Shown in pieces: positions 7,033 through 13,076 of a stretch of DNA of 14,392 nt. Each line of letters starts with the position of its first letter. Within the stretch, counting starts at the first letter, position 1. A model generated the notes under the pieces. The model was given only the letters and a program-made list of their open reading frames with translations. It was not told the DNA's origin and did no database searches. Source of the DNA: Synergistaceae bacterium UBA6101 (GTDB lineage: Bacteria > Synergistota > Synergistia > Synergistales > Synergistaceae); NCBI GenBank assembly GCA_002428495.1, contig DIWR01000006.1, positions 1-14,392 of the forward strand, given 5' to 3'. Made by a program: the position numbers and the translations under genes.

Positions 7033-7698
7033 TTACCTTATCCCCGGCAGCAACGGAAGCTTCATCTCAGGGGCAGGGCCGATGAGTTCCCTTGTCTCGT
7101 CAAGCTCCAGATCAAAAAGAGCCTGGGTTATCCTCATCTGCGTCAGGTTATCGGTCTCGTAGGAAATGGAAAATCTCCTGTAACCGAATTTTTCCGCGAA
7201 GAATGAGATGTTCGAGCGCTCTCTCCCCGAAATGCTCTGGAAAGACTTCTGAAGTGATTTGAAAAACGCCCCCTCGTCAAAGAAGGGATCTTCACTGACA
7301 AGGACGAGCACCTTGCATTCGTCAACAAGGACATCAGAGCTCCATATCCCGCATAGGGTCAGACCGGCCCTCAGTCCGGGGTATTCCCTTATAAGCGGGA
7401 TCATAGATGTCTCTATCTTCTCTGAGTATGTAAAGACCATGGTAAACCCGAACTCGATCCCCTTGTTGCGGATCGGGTCTATAATGTTTTGCCTGACCAT
7501 GGTGCCTACGTTCCCGCTTTGAAAACTCCTCAGATAGAGAAATTCACTCTGCATTTCAAATGCAAGCCCCGCTACGCTCCCAAGGAGCGGGCTGAGCATG
7601 CTGTTTACAGTCACAGGACTATAATCTTTCCCGTAGGGTATCCACGGCACAATGTCAAGTTCAATGTTCTGATCCCAGTATGGCAGGATAGATGTCAT
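7033..7698 (-). CDS. Conserved-looking protein of unknown function, 221 residues
   Basis: I do not recognise the family. The ATG has GGAGG 7 bases upstream and the gene follows the M20D amidohydrolase stop by 52 bases on the same strand, so the two are probably cotranscribed. The protein has no signal peptide or clear membrane segment. It looks alpha/beta, with hydrophobic strands such as FGFTMVFTYSE near 84-93 and CKVLVLVSED near 128-137, and an acidic C-terminal part ending in a proline-rich tail. Cysteines are few, arguing against a metal cluster. The gene ends near the strong terminator shared with rsmG. No catalytic motif could be assigned. Confidence 0.75.
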   Translation of the reverse strand: MTSILPYWDQNIELDIVPWIPYGKDYSPVTVNSMLSPLLGSVAGLAFEMQSEFLYLRSFQSGNVGTMVRQNIIDPIRNKGIEFGFTMVFTYSEKIETSMIPLIREYPGLRAGLTLCGIWSSDVLVDECKVLVLVSEDPFFDEGAFFKSLQKSFQSISGRERSNISFFAEKFGYRRFSISYETDNLTQMRITQALFDLELDETRELIGPAPEMKLPLLPGIR

Positions 7699-7750
7699 GC
7701 CGTCGCCTCCCTCATCTCTCTCCGTGAGTATAGCATTTTGTCTCTTTTTT

Positions 7751-8935
7751 TCATCCGTTCTTCTTACGTAAAAATTCTTCTTTTACATCCTTTCGCGCAT
7801 TCTCGTCCAACAATATCTTCAGCGCCGTGTAGGCTATCACCTTTGCTCCTGCTGCAAGCCTTGCGTGACCCAATTCAGATCTGGTAGCCGCTTCAAACTC
7901 CGCAGTGTGCAGCGGGATCTGCCTGTCAACTATTGAAAGAAGCGGCTGGATCGCAGGGCAGCGCCAGCTTATGTTCCCCATGTCGGAAGCCCCTCCGGGG
8001 GATTCTTTTTCGGAAGTCGGAAGGCCGACACTGTCAAAGCCTGACTGCACTATACTCTCAAGTGAGGAAAGTTCCAGCGAATTGTCAAAACTTGTAAAAT
8101 TCTTATCGAAGACCATCTCTGTTTCTGTGGCAGCTGATGCGCCTTCTGCGCATTTTTTCACCCTCTCGGTGATCTTCTCGAGGTCCCTTCTGTCCGGCGC
8201 CCTGAGTTCCAGAAGTATTGCTGCCTTATCAGGAACTGTGTTAACAGCCGTGCCGCATTCCTTCAATATGCCGTGCATCCTGATCTCGGGCCTTACATGC
8301 TGTCTCATCATGTCAAGCGCATCGAAGAAGAGCCTGGCTCCGTTGAATGCATTCCTTCCGTCCCACGGCGCAGCAGCTGCATGGGATGCAACACCTGTAA
8401 AGGTCATATTCCAGCCCTGCAGCGCAGGCGTCGTCATCGAGACAAGATTCTTCTGCGACGTGCAATGTATCATTATTGCAAGGTCGATGTCATCCATAAC
8501 TCCCATATCGGCCATCTGGCATTTTGCTCCCCACGTCTCCTCGGCAGGAGTGCCTATCACAAGGAGTTCACCTTTTATTTCATCCATTACTTTGAAAAGG
8601 GCTGTTCCTGCAAGCACAGACATTGTGCCGCTAAGATTATGCCCGCACCCGTGCCCAACGACAGGCAGCGCGTCTGTCTCGACCAGAATTGCAACACGCG
8701 GTTTACCTGATCCTTTTTTTGCAATAAATGCCGTATCCATTCCGCAATAAGGCATTTCAACATTAAATCCATCTTTTTTGAGCCAGTCGCAGAATATGCC
8801 GGCCGTGCGGAACTCTTCTCCGCTCAGTTCAGGGTGTTCCGCTATGTCATCGCTCACAGAAAAAGCATGCTCTTTTTGTTCATCGATGGAGCTGTAAACT
8901 TTTGCAAGCAGTTCATTAAAAATATCATTTGACAT
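7751..8935 (-). CDS. M20D-family amidohydrolase (AbgB / PM20D2-like)
   Basis: Metal-dependent amidohydrolase of 394 residues, related to p-aminobenzoyl-glutamate hydrolase subunit B and the dipeptidase PM20D2. Motifs numbered from the chosen start: AEHPELSGEEF near 32-42, GHGCGHN with C97 and H99, PAEE with E132-E133, H157 in IHCTS, and SHAAAAPWDGRNA beginning at S184-H185, wording specific to this branch. SDMGNIS follows later. These Cys/His/Glu residues are the expected metal ligands. Start: ATG 8935 has GGGGG 8 bases upstream, and the promoter puts the transcript start near 8957. An in-frame ATG at 8950 adds five residues but has no ribosome binding site and almost no leader. It is likely cytoplasmic and cleaves an N-acyl or dipeptide amide; the substrate is unknown. 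First gene of a two-gene unit. Confidence 0.9.
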   Translation of the reverse strand: MSNDIFNELLAKVYSSIDEQKEHAFSVSDDIAEHPELSGEEFRTAGIFCDWLKKDGFNVEMPYCGMDTAFIAKKGSGKPRVAILVETDALPVVGHGCGHNLSGTMSVLAGTALFKVMDEIKGELLVIGTPAEETWGAKCQMADMGVMDDIDLAIMIHCTSQKNLVSMTTPALQGWNMTFTGVASHAAAAPWDGRNAFNGARLFFDALDMMRQHVRPEIRMHGILKECGTAVNTVPDKAAILLELRAPDRRDLEKITERVKKCAEGASAATETEMVFDKNFTSFDNSLELSSLESIVQSGFDSVGLPTSEKESPGGASDMGNISWRCPAIQPLLSIVDRQIPLHTAEFEAATRSELGHARLAAGAKVIAYTALKILLDENARKDVKEEFLRKKNG

Positions 8936-8963
8936 TTGATATACCCCCATCGTGACTTAACAG

Positions 8964-8991
8964 ATTTTACCACCATTAAGCTAAGCACCAA
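8964..8991 (-). promoter_or_regulatory. Extended -10 promoter of the M20D gene
   Basis: On the minus strand TTGGTG (8991-8986), 16 bases, then TAAAAT (8969-8964) preceded by TGG, giving the extended -10 form TGnTAAAAT. Transcription would start near 8957, about 22 bases before the ATG at 8935, which supports that start. Confidence 0.55.
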
Positions 8992-9041
8992 CGTCGAAGG
9001 AAGATAACAACGGCTGAGGGGTGCAAACAACTGGGATCGAT

Positions 9042-9860
9042 CTATTCTATCCTGTCCCAGTTGATGAAGAGCTCCTCTAACGTCATGTCGTTTCTGATAC
9101 CAAATCGGGTCAGAGCAAAATCGTAACGGACGGGATCTTCCGGGCAAACGCGTTTGAATGCTTCCGTGATCTCTATCGCTGAACGGCCGTCAGCGTTTTT
9201 TCTGCTGCAAAGCCCCAGTGTGCTGCAAATGTTGAACATATGCGTATCAAGAGGTATCAGCAACGCTCCCGGATCAATTTTGTTCCATCCCCCTGGATCG
9301 ACATCATCGGAACGGACCATCCATCTGAGATAGAGGGCCAGTCTCTTACAGGCGCTGCCCTTTGCAGGGTCCGGCATCAGAAAAGTGGCACCCCTGCCTC
9401 CGCAATCCAGGAAGCTCTTAGTAAAGCCCTGCATCGCCTGCCAGGTCTCCCCTTTATAGTGGGAAAGGAAAAGATTTTCGACTGAACCATAAGTATTAAG
9501 TACGTTACCTATACAGCAGAGAAAGTCGACCATGTCGGAAGAGTCCGTAAAACGGTGGACGAATCCTTCCAGCTTCTCTTCCAGTTCTTTCCTCTCCGCG
9601 TTTTTAAGGAATTCAGCAGGCGAATCACCCAGGCAATCAAGCACCCTGCTCACGCTTTTGATTATCTGTGCGACCCTACCGTAAGCAAGGGAAGATGCGA
9701 TCAATCCGACTATTTCCCTGTCGCGGCCCTTTTCATAATCATACAAAAACTGAAGCGGATCCGGTGAAACATAGACCCGCTTATTGTAATCAGCGTATAT
9801 CTTTTCTAATATCCGGCGGCTGCTGGCAAGAGCCATTTCGCCATCAAGGATGCCTAGCAT
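9042..9860 (-). CDS. TIGR02757 / DUF2400 family protein
   Basis: A family of unknown function, 272 residues, close to full length. Recognised by ASSLAYGRVAQII near residues 55-67, NLFLSHY near 129-135, LYLRWMVRSDD at 176-186, PLDTHMFNI at 203-211 and ITEAFKRVCPEDPVRYDFALTR near 231-252, which follow the family consensus in order. The protein is helical, without signal peptide. The ATG follows the flavin reductase stop by 4 bases and has no clear ribosome binding site, so translation is probably coupled. An internal ATG at codon 9 is the alternative start. The family is widespread in Bacteroidota and other anaerobes, but no biochemical role is known to me. Confidence 0.88.
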   Translation of the reverse strand: MLGILDGEMALASSRRILEKIYADYNKRVYVSPDPLQFLYDYEKGRDREIVGLIASSLAYGRVAQIIKSVSRVLDCLGDSPAEFLKNAERKELEEKLEGFVHRFTDSSDMVDFLCCIGNVLNTYGSVENLFLSHYKGETWQAMQGFTKSFLDCGGRGATFLMPDPAKGSACKRLALYLRWMVRSDDVDPGGWNKIDPGALLIPLDTHMFNICSTLGLCSRKNADGRSAIEITEAFKRVCPEDPVRYDFALTRFGIRNDMTLEELFINWDRIE

Positions 9861-9864
9861 ATTT

Positions 9865-10392
9865 TTATTTAATGGTGTTGAATCCGAACGTAGGAGCTGT
9901 TTTGGGGGATTTTCCCTTTTTGATCAGGTGGTAGTCAGCATAAGTAAGAGGGGTAGCCTCTTTGATAAACTTGGATCCCACCACGCTGCCAACAAAAAGC
10001 ACATGAGTATCAAGCTCAAGCGTACGGATAACTTTAGCTTCAAGGGCAGAGACAGACCAGTCTGTTACCATAGGAGCGCCGGTCATTCCTTTAAGGAAAT
10101 TGACGTTCTCAAACTTGTTTATGTCGCGTCCTGATTTAAAACCAAACTGTCCAAGGAATGTCATAGGAACATCCTGCTCAAGGATAGAAACCGCAAAAAA
10201 ACCGCTCTTCTGGATCATCTCTGTGGTAAGGTTGGCCTTGTTAAGGCATGTTGTGACGCATACAGGGTCACCTGTGATCTGCATCACAGCGTTTGCGATC
10301 TGTCCGTTGAGTTTGCCCTCCGCTTCGGTACTTACAATATACATACCATAGGTTATGCTGAACAGCGCTTTCATGTCTAGCTGATTTTCCAT
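9865..10392 (-). CDS. Flavin reductase-like FMN-binding protein (Hrb/NADPH:FMN oxidoreductase type)
   Basis: FMN-binding split-barrel protein of 175 residues. DMKALFSITYGMYIVS (6-21), LNGQIANAVMQITGDP (28-43), NLTTEMIQKSGFFAVSIL (54-71), FGFKSGRD and the closing KKGKSPKTAPT follow the flavin reductase domain of Moorella high-molecular-weight rubredoxin and similar proteins. The latter carry a rubredoxin domain after KTAP; here the chain ends eight residues later, with no Cys-x2-Cys, so the rubredoxin part is absent. Such domains bind FMN and pass electrons from NAD(P)H. ATG with GGGAGG 7 bases upstream. It lies 79 bases after the ferritin stop, so a role in iron release or oxygen/NO defence is a reasonable inference. 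Confidence 0.9.
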   Translation of the reverse strand: MENQLDMKALFSITYGMYIVSTEAEGKLNGQIANAVMQITGDPVCVTTCLNKANLTTEMIQKSGFFAVSILEQDVPMTFLGQFGFKSGRDINKFENVNFLKGMTGAPMVTDWSVSALEAKVIRTLELDTHVLFVGSVVGSKFIKEATPLTYADYHLIKKGKSPKTAPTFGFNTIK

Positions 10393-10410
10393 GATCCATC
10401 CTCCCGGGGC

Positions 10411-10437
10411 TGTAAATTTACAATTTTATATATTGTA
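10411..10437. promoter_or_regulatory. Overlapping palindromes upstream of the flavin reductase gene
   Basis: TGTAAATTTACA (10411-10422) is a perfect 12-base palindrome, and TACAAT...ATTGTA (10419-10437) overlaps it. They lie 18 to 45 bases before the flavin reductase ATG, where a repressor site would be expected. The regulator is unknown. Confidence 0.35.
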
Positions 10438-10471
10438 GCTTATCAAATGGTCCTTTTGTTGCAATTTGTCT

Positions 10472-10960
10472 TTATCTGCGTCCAAGATCCCTGTCAAGCA
10501 TTTGGCAGGCCATCGGTAAATTGCCGGAATTTTTCAGTCTGGCGACTATCTCAGTGGCGTGCTCTTCTTCTTCTACCTGTTCGTCAACAAACCAGTTGAG
10601 CATGCTTCTGGTGGCGTGGTCTTTTTCTTTCTCAGAAAGTTCTACCATCGTATCGATAAGGGAAGTGACTTTTTCTTCGTGAGCAAGGACCTCTGCAAAG
10701 ACATCTTCCGCATCTTTCCATTCTTTCTTGGGAGCAGCGATAGGACCAAACGTTACACGGCCTCCGCGTGATATGAGGTATTTGTAGAACTTCATTCCGT
10801 GCTCCCACTCTTCAGCAGCCTGTTTTTCCATCCAGTGGGCGCATCCGGGAAGATCTGCATCTTCAAACCATGCAGCCATGGAAAGGTAAAGATATGAGGA
10901 TTCAAATTCCGCCTGTATCTGGGAATTAATGCTTTGTTCCATCTTTTTTCCTATTTTCAT
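10472..10960 (-). CDS. ftnA: Bacterial non-heme ferritin
   Basis: Iron-storage protein that oxidises Fe(II) and stores it as ferric mineral in a 24-subunit shell. The 162 residues match the usual length. Four-helix ferritin features: E18 in QAEFESSYLYLSMA, the EEWEH segment with E50, E51 and H54, AHEEKVT near 93-99, and the QVEEEEH segment near 128-134. These are the ferroxidase ligands expected for FtnA-type ferritin, and there is no heme-ligand pattern of bacterioferritin. ATG with GGAGGTG 8 bases upstream. It has its own strong promoter (11010-11037). The next genes downstream are the flavin reductase and the TIGR02757 protein. Confidence 0.95.
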   Translation of the reverse strand: MKIGKKMEQSINSQIQAEFESSYLYLSMAAWFEDADLPGCAHWMEKQAAEEWEHGMKFYKYLISRGGRVTFGPIAAPKKEWKDAEDVFAEVLAHEEKVTSLIDTMVELSEKEKDHATRSMLNWFVDEQVEEEEHATEIVARLKNSGNLPMACQMLDRDLGRR

Positions 10961-11009
10961 AAATAGAGCACCTCCGTGTGATATTTAATTTAATCTGTAA
11001 CAATTATAA

Positions 11010-11050
11010 ACTATAGTCCACAGCCTAAATGTGTCAAGGTAGGAATACCT
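11010..11050 (-). promoter_or_regulatory. Ferritin promoter with an adjoining inverted repeat
   Basis: On the minus strand TTGACA (11037-11032) and TATAGT (11015-11010) are separated by 16 bases, a near-consensus sigma70-type promoter about 50 bases before the ferritin ATG. Directly upstream, AGGTA-GGAA-TACCT (11037-11050) is a perfect inverted repeat touching the -35 box and may bind an iron- or stress-responsive regulator; that role is inferred. Confidence 0.7.
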
Positions 11051-11078
11051 ATCATAAATCAGCCTCTCTGGGGTAAAA

Positions 11079-11084
11079 TATAAT
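11079..11084 (+). promoter_or_regulatory. -10 box for the acetyltransferase pair
   Basis: A perfect TATAAT, 43 bases before the TTG start at 11128. No good -35 box is seen at 16-18 bases, so an activator may be needed or the call may be wrong. It is divergent from the ferritin promoter. Confidence 0.4.
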
Positions 11085-11127
11085 CCGTACATAAAAAATG
11101 AGATACTCAGCGCGGAGGTGCTCCATT

Positions 11128-11634
11128 TTGGAAATAAGGCCAGTTTCTACCGAAGACGCAGAACAAATTTCACGGATAAGAAGGCTTAACGGAGTAAGAG
11201 AAGAAGTCCTGGCTGTTACAAGCGAAAGGCTTGATGTTACTGTCGATTTCATAAAATCTTTATCAGACGAAGACAGAGCTTTCGTTGCTGTTGAAAAAAA
11301 AGGTGAAATAGCCGGCATGGCTGTTCTGATAAAAAACAGAAGCTTCAGAAGAAGGCACAGTGCGATGCTCGCTGTGATGGTCGCACCTTACTACCAGGAA
11401 AAGGGGATAGGAACTGCCCTCATGAAAAAACTGCTTGATGAAGCGGATCAAAAACTTGGTCTACATAGGCTGGAATTGCTTGTATTAACAGATAACACAG
11501 CGGCGATAAATCTTTATAAAAAATTCGGATTTAAAATAGAAGCTACAAGAAAGAATGCGGCAGTGAAGGGCGGAAGATTCGTTGACGAATACTTCATGGG
11601 ACGGTTAAACAAAAAAGGAGATTCGGCAAGATGA
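11128..11634 (+). CDS. GNAT-family N-acetyltransferase, YhhY-like (first of pair)
   Basis: Predicted N-acetyltransferase of 168 residues. EIRPVSTEDAEQI opens the fold, QEKGIGT at 90-96 is the acetyl-CoA loop, and LELLVLTDNTAAINLYKKFGF followed by E(A)T and FVDEYFMGRL matches the C-terminal half of E. coli YhhY, an amino-acid N-acetyltransferase. The start chosen is TTG at 11128, with GGAGGTG 7 bases upstream; the in-frame ATG at 11098 would add ten residues with no ribosome binding site. The stop overlaps the next gene start by 4 bases (ATGA). Substrate may be a free amino acid, but this is by family only. Confidence 0.88.
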   Translation: MEIRPVSTEDAEQISRIRRLNGVREEVLAVTSERLDVTVDFIKSLSDEDRAFVAVEKKGEIAGMAVLIKNRSFRRRHSAMLAVMVAPYYQEKGIGTALMKKLLDEADQKLGLHRLELLVLTDNTAAINLYKKFGFKIEATRKNAAVKGGRFVDEYFMGRLNKKGDSAR

Positions 11635-12134
11635 TCATCAGACCGGTAAAATTGGAAGACGCACACCATATCAATGAGATAAGTTCCGACATCTCTGTAA
11701 GGAAAAGCATGAACATTTCACGGGCAGGATTCACTGACGCTGAAAAACTTATTAAAAACCTGACTCCCCATGACCACCTGTTGGTCCTGGAAACGGAGGT
11801 CAAACCCATTGAGATATGCGGAGTGGTTTTGCTAAAGGTAGATCCCCAAATTTATCTGAGAAGACAGGCCACTCTAGAAATAATGATGGGGGCAAAATGG
11901 CAGAGTCAGGGACTTGGCAAGGCACTGATGATGGCAGCGCTCGAGCTTGCCGACAAAGAACTGATGCTTGAACGTGTCGAAGTGGAGATCGCCTTAGATA
12001 ACCTCAACGCACTCAAGCTCTGCAAATCGATGGGGTTCAAAGTGGAAGGCACAGCTAAGGACTGGGCTGTGTCGGACGATGGTGAATTTATTGATGCGTA
12101 TCTGATGGCTAGGTGCCGCCCCCGTCTCAAATAG
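11631..12134 (+). CDS. GNAT-family N-acetyltransferase, YhhY-like (second of pair)
   Basis: A 167-residue relative of the gene before it, starting inside its stop codon (ATGA overlap), so the pair is translationally coupled. IIRPVKLEDAHHI is the first strand and helix, QSQGLGK at 91-97 the acetyl-CoA loop, and EVEIALDNLNALKLCKSMGFKVEGT followed by GEFIDAYLMAR the C-terminal YhhY-like half. The two proteins share layout but differ strongly in the middle, so they may have different substrates or form a heterodimer. The stop is followed immediately by the long inverted-repeat element (12136). Confidence 0.88.
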   Translation: MIIRPVKLEDAHHINEISSDISVRKSMNISRAGFTDAEKLIKNLTPHDHLLVLETEVKPIEICGVVLLKVDPQIYLRRQATLEIMMGAKWQSQGLGKALMMAALELADKELMLERVEVEIALDNLNALKLCKSMGFKVEGTAKDWAVSDDGEFIDAYLMARCRPRLK

Positions 12135-12135
12135 T

Positions 12136-12263
12136 GCAATTGGGGTTTATAGCGGCACTGACTTAGCAACACTTGCGAAGCCTTCCTTTGACGTATTGGT
12201 ATGCGCCTTCGGAAGGCTCCGTTGCGTGTTGCGTCGTCATCATCCGCTCTAAACCCCAATTGC
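12136..12263. repeat. 128-bp structured palindromic element with nested stems
   Basis: The outer arms, 12136-12155 and 12244-12263, pair over 20 bases with a single mismatch (GCAATTGGGGTTTA... with ...TAAACCCCAATTGC). Inside, GCAACAC (12166-12172) pairs with GTGTTGC (12226-12232), and AGCCTTCC (12179-12186) with GGAAGGCT (12211-12218), leaving a 24-base apical loop. The whole would fold as one long branched or interrupted hairpin in RNA or single-stranded DNA. There is no T run after it, so it is not a simple terminator. It could be a miniature inverted-repeat element, an extragenic palindrome, or a structured RNA. It follows the acetyltransferase stop at once. Confidence 0.8.
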
Positions 12264-12284
12264 GATGTGAGTACTATCGTAAAA

Positions 12285-12475
12285 ACCTTAAAAACGCGTC
12301 GCTAACTTAGCAATAACAATGGTGAAACTGCAGACCTTTGTCCTGCGGGAAGCAATTGGGAAGCGGTTGGGAAGCAATTGTTAAAAACAAAGCCTATTGA
12401 AACCGGATCGACTGCATACCTGGATGACGGTGGGAGGGCGCGTAGTCATCATCTGCTTTATGTCTCAATTGCGAT
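12285..12475. repeat. Degenerate second copy of the palindromic element
   Basis: GTAGTCATCATCTGCT...CTCAATTGCGAT (12442-12474) repeats the right arm of the first element (GTCGTCATCATCCGCT...CCCAATTGCGAT, 12233-12266) with a few changes. CTAACTTAGCAATA (12302-12315) resembles CTGACTTAGCAACA (12158-12171) of the first. GCAATTGGGAAGCGG (12352-12366) looks like a shortened left arm and can pair over about ten bases with 12463-12472. The inner stems are lost. Its right end lies about ten bases before the truncated GntR gene. Confidence 0.5.
12347..12379 (+). repeat. Three tandem 11-base repeats
   Basis: GGGAAGCAATT, GGGAAGCGGTT and GGGAAGCAATT follow one another without gaps (12347-12357, 12358-12368, 12369-12379). 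The first and third are identical; the middle differs at two bases. The core GCAATT is the same as in the arms of the neighbouring palindromic element, so it probably arose by slippage inside it. Confidence 0.8.
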
Positions 12476-12482
12476 AAGTTGA

Positions 12483-13070
12483 AAATGCAGAACTCCTTTA
12501 AGAAAAGCCCTCACACAGCTTATGATTGAGGGATATCTAACAAAGGGCAGAGACAGAACCCTTCGTATTCCTGAAATTTCGCCAGATCAACTTAAGGACA
12601 CACTTTCCGCACGTAAACTTCTTGAAATAGCCTCTGTAGAAGAAGCAGCAGCAAAGGCGACCCAAGAAGACATCGGAAGACTTGAGCATTTAATCTGGGA
12701 CGAAGAAGAGGCTATGAGAACTCAGGATAACCTTCTTGTTGCCTCTATTGACCGAATGTTTCACAACTATTTGGCCCAAACATCCGGCAACAGAATCTAC
12801 GAAGAGTTTATCGGTCAACTTGGCTATAAAGTATCGCTGTATCTTGCATTGAGCAATACGCTGGGAGAAGTCATAAATGAAGCTCTTAAAGAACATAGAG
12901 AAATACTTAACTCCGTAAAGCTTAGGATGCCGGACAGGGCAGCAAAAGCAATGAAGTACCATCTTGATAATGTTGAACGAAGAATGTTGGAATCGATAAA
13001 ACACGAAGAAGACATTTCAAAGTCACTAGTACTTTCATCAAAGATAAAAAAGATATCAAAAACGAGGTGA
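12483..13070 (+). pseudogene. GntR-family (FadR/FCD) regulator lacking most of its DNA-binding domain
   Basis: The frame open from 12483 begins KCRTPLRKALTQLMIEGYL, the recognition helix and following helix of a GntR winged helix, then has a full helical FCD ligand-binding domain (LSARKLLEIASVEEAAA, DRMFHNYLAQTSGN, LKEHREILNSVKLRMPDRA, KYHLDNVERRM), whose Asp and His residues usually bind a metal or carboxylate. An in-frame TGA at 12480-12482 precedes it and the first 40 or so residues of the domain are missing. The first possible start is ATG 12522 (182 residues), with no ribosome binding site and none of the wing-helix intact. The break lies next to the degenerate palindromic copy. It probably once regulated the aminotransferase, whose ribosome binding site overlaps its stop. 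A surviving FCD-only protein is possible. Confidence 0.75.
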
Positions 13071-13076
13071 TCTGTA

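Noticed and set aside
7905..8750. Long 281-codon rightward open frame
   Set aside because: Entirely antisense to the M20D gene, serine-rich composition typical of antisense frames, no ribosome binding site, no recognised domain.
11906..12259. Leftward 117-codon open frame across the palindrome
   Set aside because: Antisense to the second acetyltransferase and running through the repeat; no ribosome binding site or homology.
12136..12263. Integron attC site or CRISPR repeat
   Set aside because: No RYYYAAC/GTTRRRY core pair at the ends and no integrase or cassette; no regularly spaced identical repeats.
12136..12263. Simple Rho-independent terminator for the acetyltransferase pair
   Set aside because: The structure is far longer than needed and is not followed by a T run (GATGTGAGTA follows).
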